From Actinobacillus sp. (GTDB taxonomy: Bacteria > Pseudomonadota > Gammaproteobacteria > Enterobacterales > Pasteurellaceae), in assembly GCA_020026075.1 (NCBI GenBank), contig JAHHQZ010000022.1, positions 1 through 28,301 on the forward strand: a stretch of DNA of 28,301 nucleotides. The letters are read 5' to 3'. This document shows, in pieces, positions 24,723 to 28,301 of this stretch. Under the pieces are notes generated by a model. It was not told where the DNA came from, ran no database searches, and saw only the letters and a list, made by a program, of their open reading frames with translations. Each line of letters begins with the position of its first letter. Positions within the stretch are counted from its first letter, which is position 1. The translations under genes and the position numbers were made by a program.

Positions 24723-24744
24723 GGTTAGTCGTTCGGTTAGTCGT
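24723..24744. repeat. Two tandem copies of GGTTAGTCGT
   Basis: Two 10-base copies with a 12-base period span the junction of bioB and anmK. The copy nearer bioB contains the bioB stop codon (TAA on the minus strand), so the short duplication may have arisen at the stop. Confidence 0.7.
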
Positions 24745-25747
24745 CAGGATAATACATTGCCACTGCACCAGAATTTTCCTGAGAATGTTGTGGTGTTGTT
24801 GCCATCGGCATTGGCGTTAAGCCAAGCTTGTGGAGCAGCTGTTGATCGTGATTTTCGCTCGGGTTCGGCGTGGTGAGCAATTTGCAACCGTAAAAAATAG
24901 AATTCGCCCCTGCCATAAAGCACAGTGCCTGCATTTCTTCGCTCATTTTTTCACGCCCAGCGGATAAACGCACCATTGAGCGAGGCATCATTATGCGAGC
25001 AACGGCGATAATGCGGATAAAATCGAGATTATCCACGTCCTCGTTTTCGGCAAACGGCGTTCCACTACACTTCACCAAACGGTTAATCGGCACGCTGTCA
25101 GGGTGCGTGGGTAAATTCGCCAGCTCCGCTAGCAACCCTGCACGCTGATGTTCGTTTTCGCCTAAGCCGATAATCCCACCTGTGCAAACTTTAATTCCTG
25201 CTTGACGCACATTTTCCAGCGTATCAAGGCGATCCTGATAGGATCGTGTGGTGATGACTTGATCATAATATTCCTTCGCCGTATCAAGGTTGTGATTGTA
25301 GTAATCAAGCCCTGCTTTGGCGAGGGTTTGGGATTGGTCAGCGTTCAGCATTCCCAGTGTCATACAGGTTTCCAAGCCAAGTGCTTTCACTTCTTTGATA
25401 ATTTCCGTCAAATAAGGCATATCCTTTGACTTAGGATTACGCCACGCCGCCCCCATACAAAAACGGCTTGCCCCTTGTGCTTTGGCATTCAGCGCTGCTT
25501 GGCGAACTTGCTCAATGGCGAGCAGCTGCTCTTTTTCCACACCTGTTTTATAGCGTGCAGACTGCGGACAATATTTACAATCCTCTGGGCAAGCCCCTGT
25601 TTTAATAGACAAAAGCGTACTCATTTGAATGTGGTTAGGATTGTGATATTGGCGGTGAATTTGTTGCGCTTGGAACAGTAAGTCCATAAAAGGCTGGCGC
25701 AGTAACGCCAGCACTTCACTTGTGCACCAGTTGTGTCGGATGGTCAT
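24737..25747 (-). CDS. bioB: Biotin synthase
   Basis: Radical-SAM enzyme that inserts sulfur into dethiobiotin, the last step of biotin synthesis. It has 336 residues. The [4Fe-4S] motif is GACPEDCKYCPQS with C53, C57 and C60. The auxiliary [2Fe-2S] ligands C97 (RFCMGAAW), C128 (LETCMTL), C188 (KVCTGG) and R260 (SMVRLSAGR) are all at the positions known for the E. coli enzyme. The start codon follows the glmU stop with no gap (TAAATG), so translation is coupled. No other bio gene is in the window, so the rest of the pathway must be elsewhere or dethiobiotin must come from outside. Confidence 0.97.
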   Translation of the reverse strand: MTIRHNWCTSEVLALLRQPFMDLLFQAQQIHRQYHNPNHIQMSTLLSIKTGACPEDCKYCPQSARYKTGVEKEQLLAIEQVRQAALNAKAQGASRFCMGAAWRNPKSKDMPYLTEIIKEVKALGLETCMTLGMLNADQSQTLAKAGLDYYNHNLDTAKEYYDQVITTRSYQDRLDTLENVRQAGIKVCTGGIIGLGENEHQRAGLLAELANLPTHPDSVPINRLVKCSGTPFAENEDVDNLDFIRIIAVARIMMPRSMVRLSAGREKMSEEMQALCFMAGANSIFYGCKLLTTPNPSENHDQQLLHKLGLTPMPMATTPQHSQENSGAVAMYYPDD

Positions 25748-27139
25748 TTATTTTTTCGCTTTGCGTGGGCGTTCCCAGCCTTGAATGTGGCGTTGTTTGA
25801 CACGAGAAATCACCAACTCATCGCTGGCGACATCTTTGGTAAGCGTGGTGCCTGCGCCGATGGTTGCACCGCTAGCGATATTCACTGGGGCGACTAATTG
25901 GCAATCGGAACCCACGAAAACATCATCGCCAATTTCGGTTAAGTGTTTGTTTTTGCCGTCATAATTGCAAGTGATTACCCCTGCACCGATGTTGCAATCA
26001 CTGCCGATTTTCGCATCGCCCACATAGGATAAATGGTTGATTTTTGAGCCTTTGCCCACGTAGGCTTTTTTCACTTCCACGAAGTTACCGATGTGCGTTT
26101 CCGCTGCTAACACGGCATCAGGACGCAAGCGTGCGAATGGACCAATTTGGGCTTTTTCGCCTACGCTGGAATTTTCAATCACAGAATACGGTTTGATCTC
26201 CACGTTGTCGCCAATTTGGCAATTTTTCAGTACCACGCCAGCACCTACTTTCACGCCGTTGCCTAGCACGACTTTGCCTTCAATGATGACGTTTATATCA
26301 ATGGCAACGTCTTTGCCGTGTTGCAATTCACCACGCAAATCAAAACGTTGCGGATCGGAAATCATCACGCCTGCGAGCAATAAACGCTCCGCTTGTTGCA
26401 CTTGGTAATAACGTTCAAGGGCGGAGAGTTGTAATCGGTTATTCGCTCCTTCCACTTCCATTTTATCCTGCGCTTGCACCGCCACTACTTGCTCGCCATC
26501 ACCATTGGCTAGGGCAATCACATCGGTCATATAGTATTCGTTCTGGGCGTTATTGTTATCCAAGCGAGCCAGCCATTTTTGGAAATCCTTACCGCTGCCC
26601 ACCATTACGCCTGTGTTCACTTCTTTTATTTGTAACTGTGCTGGCGTGGCATCTTTTTGTTCCACGATCCCCACCACATCGCCTTGTGCGTTACGCAAAA
26701 TACGACCATAGCCCGTTGGGTTGTCCAATACCACTGTGAGCAACGCAATGCCGTTGTTAGGCTTGGCGGCACGCAAGGCTTGCAAGGTTTCTGCTTTAAT
26801 CAAGGGCGCATCGCCGTACAGCATAATAATGTCTTCATTCTCTGCGAAAAACGGTGCTGCTTGTTGCATTGCGTGACCTGTGCCAAGCTGTTCTGCTTGG
26901 TAAACCCAATGCACTGGCTCGTTTGCCAACGCATTTTGTAAACGCTCAGCGGCGTGACCATAAATTAAATGAATATTCGCTGCATTTAAGGCTTTCGCCG
27001 TGTCGATCACGTGTTGAACCATTGGCTTGCCTGCCACTGGGTGTAGAACTTTTGGCAAATCGGAATACATTCTCGTTCCCTTGCCTGCGGCTAAAATCAC
27101 CACGCTTAACGGTTTATTTTGTGCTAAATCTTGTTGCAT
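25748..27139 (-). CDS. glmU: Bifunctional UDP-GlcNAc pyrophosphorylase / glucosamine-1-P acetyltransferase
   Basis: Makes UDP-GlcNAc for peptidoglycan and lipopolysaccharide: the C-terminal domain acetylates glucosamine-1-P and the N-terminal domain adds UMP. From the ATG at 27139 it has 463 residues (E. coli 456). The N-terminal uridyltransferase motif LAAGKGTRM is at 16-24, followed by SDLPKVLHPVAGKPM. The left-handed beta-helix of hexapeptide repeats fills about 255-440, with acetyltransferase residues around RLRPDAVL, NFVEVKKAYVG and NLSY-like HLSYVGDA. The frame is open 29 codons upstream, but that part is not GlmU-like, and AGGA lies seven bases before the 27139 ATG. bioB follows directly. 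The 64 bases before it separate it from cysK. Confidence 0.96.
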   Translation of the reverse strand: MQQDLAQNKPLSVVILAAGKGTRMYSDLPKVLHPVAGKPMVQHVIDTAKALNAANIHLIYGHAAERLQNALANEPVHWVYQAEQLGTGHAMQQAAPFFAENEDIIMLYGDAPLIKAETLQALRAAKPNNGIALLTVVLDNPTGYGRILRNAQGDVVGIVEQKDATPAQLQIKEVNTGVMVGSGKDFQKWLARLDNNNAQNEYYMTDVIALANGDGEQVVAVQAQDKMEVEGANNRLQLSALERYYQVQQAERLLLAGVMISDPQRFDLRGELQHGKDVAIDINVIIEGKVVLGNGVKVGAGVVLKNCQIGDNVEIKPYSVIENSSVGEKAQIGPFARLRPDAVLAAETHIGNFVEVKKAYVGKGSKINHLSYVGDAKIGSDCNIGAGVITCNYDGKNKHLTEIGDDVFVGSDCQLVAPVNIASGATIGAGTTLTKDVASDELVISRVKQRHIQGWERPRKAKK

Positions 27140-27203
27140 AAGTTGTCCTAATTTCTCTAAAAAACGTTGTATTCTAACGTAAAACGGAAAAATTTTCGTT
27201 TTC

Positions 27204-28151
27204 CTATTCGCTTTCCACGTCGTCAAACAACGGCGTACTCAAATAACGCTCCGCCGCCGATGGCAAAATTACCACAATTTGCTTGTCCGCAAATTCTGGT
27301 AGAAGGGCTAACCGCTCCGCCGCACACACCGCCGCCCCTGAGGAAATGCCTGCGAGAATACCTTCCTCTTTCATTAAACGGCGTGCGGTTTTAATGGCAT
27401 CATCGCTACTGACTTTTTCCACACGATCAATCAAATTTAAATCTAAATTTTTAGGGATAAAATTCGCACCAATGCCCTGAATTTTATGAGGCGCTGGTTT
27501 AACGCTTTCCCCTGCGAGGGTTTGGGAAATCACAGGCGACTCCAACGGCTCCACCGCCACGGAAAGAATGGCTTTGCCTTGATCCTGTTTTAAGTAACGG
27601 CTAACGCCCGTGATGGTGCCGCCCGTTCCCACGCCAGCCACCAGCACGTCCACTTGCCCTTGCGTATCCTGCCAAATTTCAGGGCCTGTGGTTTGCTGGT
27701 GAATTATCGGATTTGCGGGGTTTTCAAACTGTTTTAACATGACATAACGGTTGGGATCGCTTGCGTAAATTTCTTCCGCTTTCGCCACTGCGCCTGCCAT
27801 TCCTTTCGCCCCTGCGGTTAACACCAAATTCACGCCCAAGCCACGCAATAAATGCTTGCGTTCGTTGCTCATTGTTTCAGGCATCGTCAAGGTAATGGCA
27901 TAACCACGCGCCGCCGCCACATACGCCAGCGCAATGCCCGTGTTGCCACTCGTGGCATCTAAAATGGTTTTATCTTTGGTCAACAAGCCGTCTTTCTCCG
28001 CCTGCCACACCATATTCGCCCCCACACGGCATTTCACGCTAAAACTCGGATTGCGCCCTTCAATTTTGGCAAGAATATTGCCCTTGCCAAAATGCTGTAA
28101 AAGCACCAACGGCGTGCGTCCAATGGTTTCTGAATTATCGTTGTAAATCAT
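27204..28151 (-). CDS. cysK: Cysteine synthase A (O-acetylserine sulfhydrylase)
   Basis: PLP enzyme that makes cysteine from O-acetylserine and sulfide. It has 315 residues (E. coli CysK 323). The PLP lysine is K40 in NPSFSVKCRVG. The substrate loop TSGNTGIALAY, the phosphate-binding GVGTGGTITG and the C-terminal GILAGISSGAAV and VVILPSAAERYLST are all present. EGRNPSFSVKCR and the phosphate loop fit CysK rather than CysM. AGGA lies seven bases before the ATG. A TACAAT box on the minus strand (28198-28193) is a possible -10, with only a weak -35. The C-terminus ends DDVESE, shorter than in E. coli. It is the first of the five minus-strand genes; glmU starts 64 bases downstream. Confidence 0.94.
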   Translation of the reverse strand: MIYNDNSETIGRTPLVLLQHFGKGNILAKIEGRNPSFSVKCRVGANMVWQAEKDGLLTKDKTILDATSGNTGIALAYVAAARGYAITLTMPETMSNERKHLLRGLGVNLVLTAGAKGMAGAVAKAEEIYASDPNRYVMLKQFENPANPIIHQQTTGPEIWQDTQGQVDVLVAGVGTGGTITGVSRYLKQDQGKAILSVAVEPLESPVISQTLAGESVKPAPHKIQGIGANFIPKNLDLNLIDRVEKVSSDDAIKTARRLMKEEGILAGISSGAAVCAAERLALLPEFADKQIVVILPSAAERYLSTPLFDDVESE

Positions 28152-28248
28152 CAGCTTTCCTCACAATTATTGAACAATGAACCAAACACCGCATTGTAGC
28201 TTTTTCTGCACATTTTAAAAATTTTTTGCACAAAAAAACCACCATTAA

Positions 28249-28301
28249 TGACCTGACCCCAAAAACTTAGACTAAATTAATTTAAGGACTGGGCTCTGTA
28301 T
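28249..28301 (+). mobile_element. Probable left end of an IS3-family insertion sequence (partial)
   Basis: TGACCTGACCCCAAAAACTT begins 97 bases upstream of cysK. It has the TG start and the TGACCCCAAAAA-type core that I recall from terminal inverted repeats of IS3-family elements (IS150-like). The window ends 53 bases in, before any transposase can be read, and the target duplication cannot be checked. A different repeat is possible. Confidence 0.5.

Noticed and set aside
27140..27226. Upstream extension of GlmU by 29 residues
   Set aside because: The residues are not GlmU-like, and the ATG at 27139 has a well-placed AGGA and matches the family length.

Overview
The window looks like chromosomal DNA from a member of the Pasteurellaceae, the Haemophilus/Pasteurella/Actinobacillus family. 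The DNA is AT-rich. The proteins read like Haemophilus homologues: PckA, CyaA, NarP, TamA/TamB, MurQ, AnmK, BioB, GlmU and CysK, plus an acrR-acrA-acrB efflux operon in the order I recall from Haemophilus. I cannot assign a genus or species. Reading by eye I found no exact copy of either known Pasteurellaceae uptake sequence (AAGTGCGGT or ACAAGCGGT), but a different dispersed motif recurs many times.

Layout. 1-644: a small YfcZ-type gene (minus) and the promoter region of pckA. 645-2267: pckA (plus). 2268-7725: a complete type II-C CRISPR-Cas locus. It comprises a tracrRNA gene (minus), cas9, an intrinsic terminator, cas1, cas2, a second terminator, and an array of ten identical 36-base repeats with nine 30-base spacers. 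7726-12936: the acrRAB efflux operon (minus) with a TetR-type operator at its head. 13063-16316: cyaA and narP (plus). 16396-22296: tamA-tamB (plus), for outer-membrane protein assembly and envelope lipid transport. 22297-22681: a gene-free stretch full of inverted repeats. 22682-28151: five minus-strand genes in transcription order cysK, glmU, bioB, anmK, murQ. At 28249 the window runs into what looks like the terminal inverted repeat of an IS3-family insertion sequence.

How the genes work together. The CRISPR locus can be read almost completely. A consensus sigma-70 promoter on the minus strand starts the tracrRNA at the first base of its anti-repeat. The same 30 bp carries the extended -10 promoter of cas9 on the other strand, so the two promoters overlap head to head. 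Each CRISPR repeat, read on the minus strand, ends in an extended -10 box (TGTTACAAT), so each spacer should have its own promoter, as in Neisseria type II-C arrays. A terminator between cas9 and cas1 separates interference from adaptation functions. AnmK and MurQ recycle anhydro-MurNAc towards GlcNAc-6-P, and GlmU makes UDP-GlcNAc, so the right-hand minus-strand cluster is mainly cell-wall amino-sugar metabolism with bioB in the middle.

The observations I rate highest are the dispersed TAGGCCGGAATWTT motif as a possible non-canonical uptake or repeat signal (it also resembles a hairpin of the tracrRNA), the overlapping cas9/tracrRNA promoters, and the terminator between cas9 and cas1.
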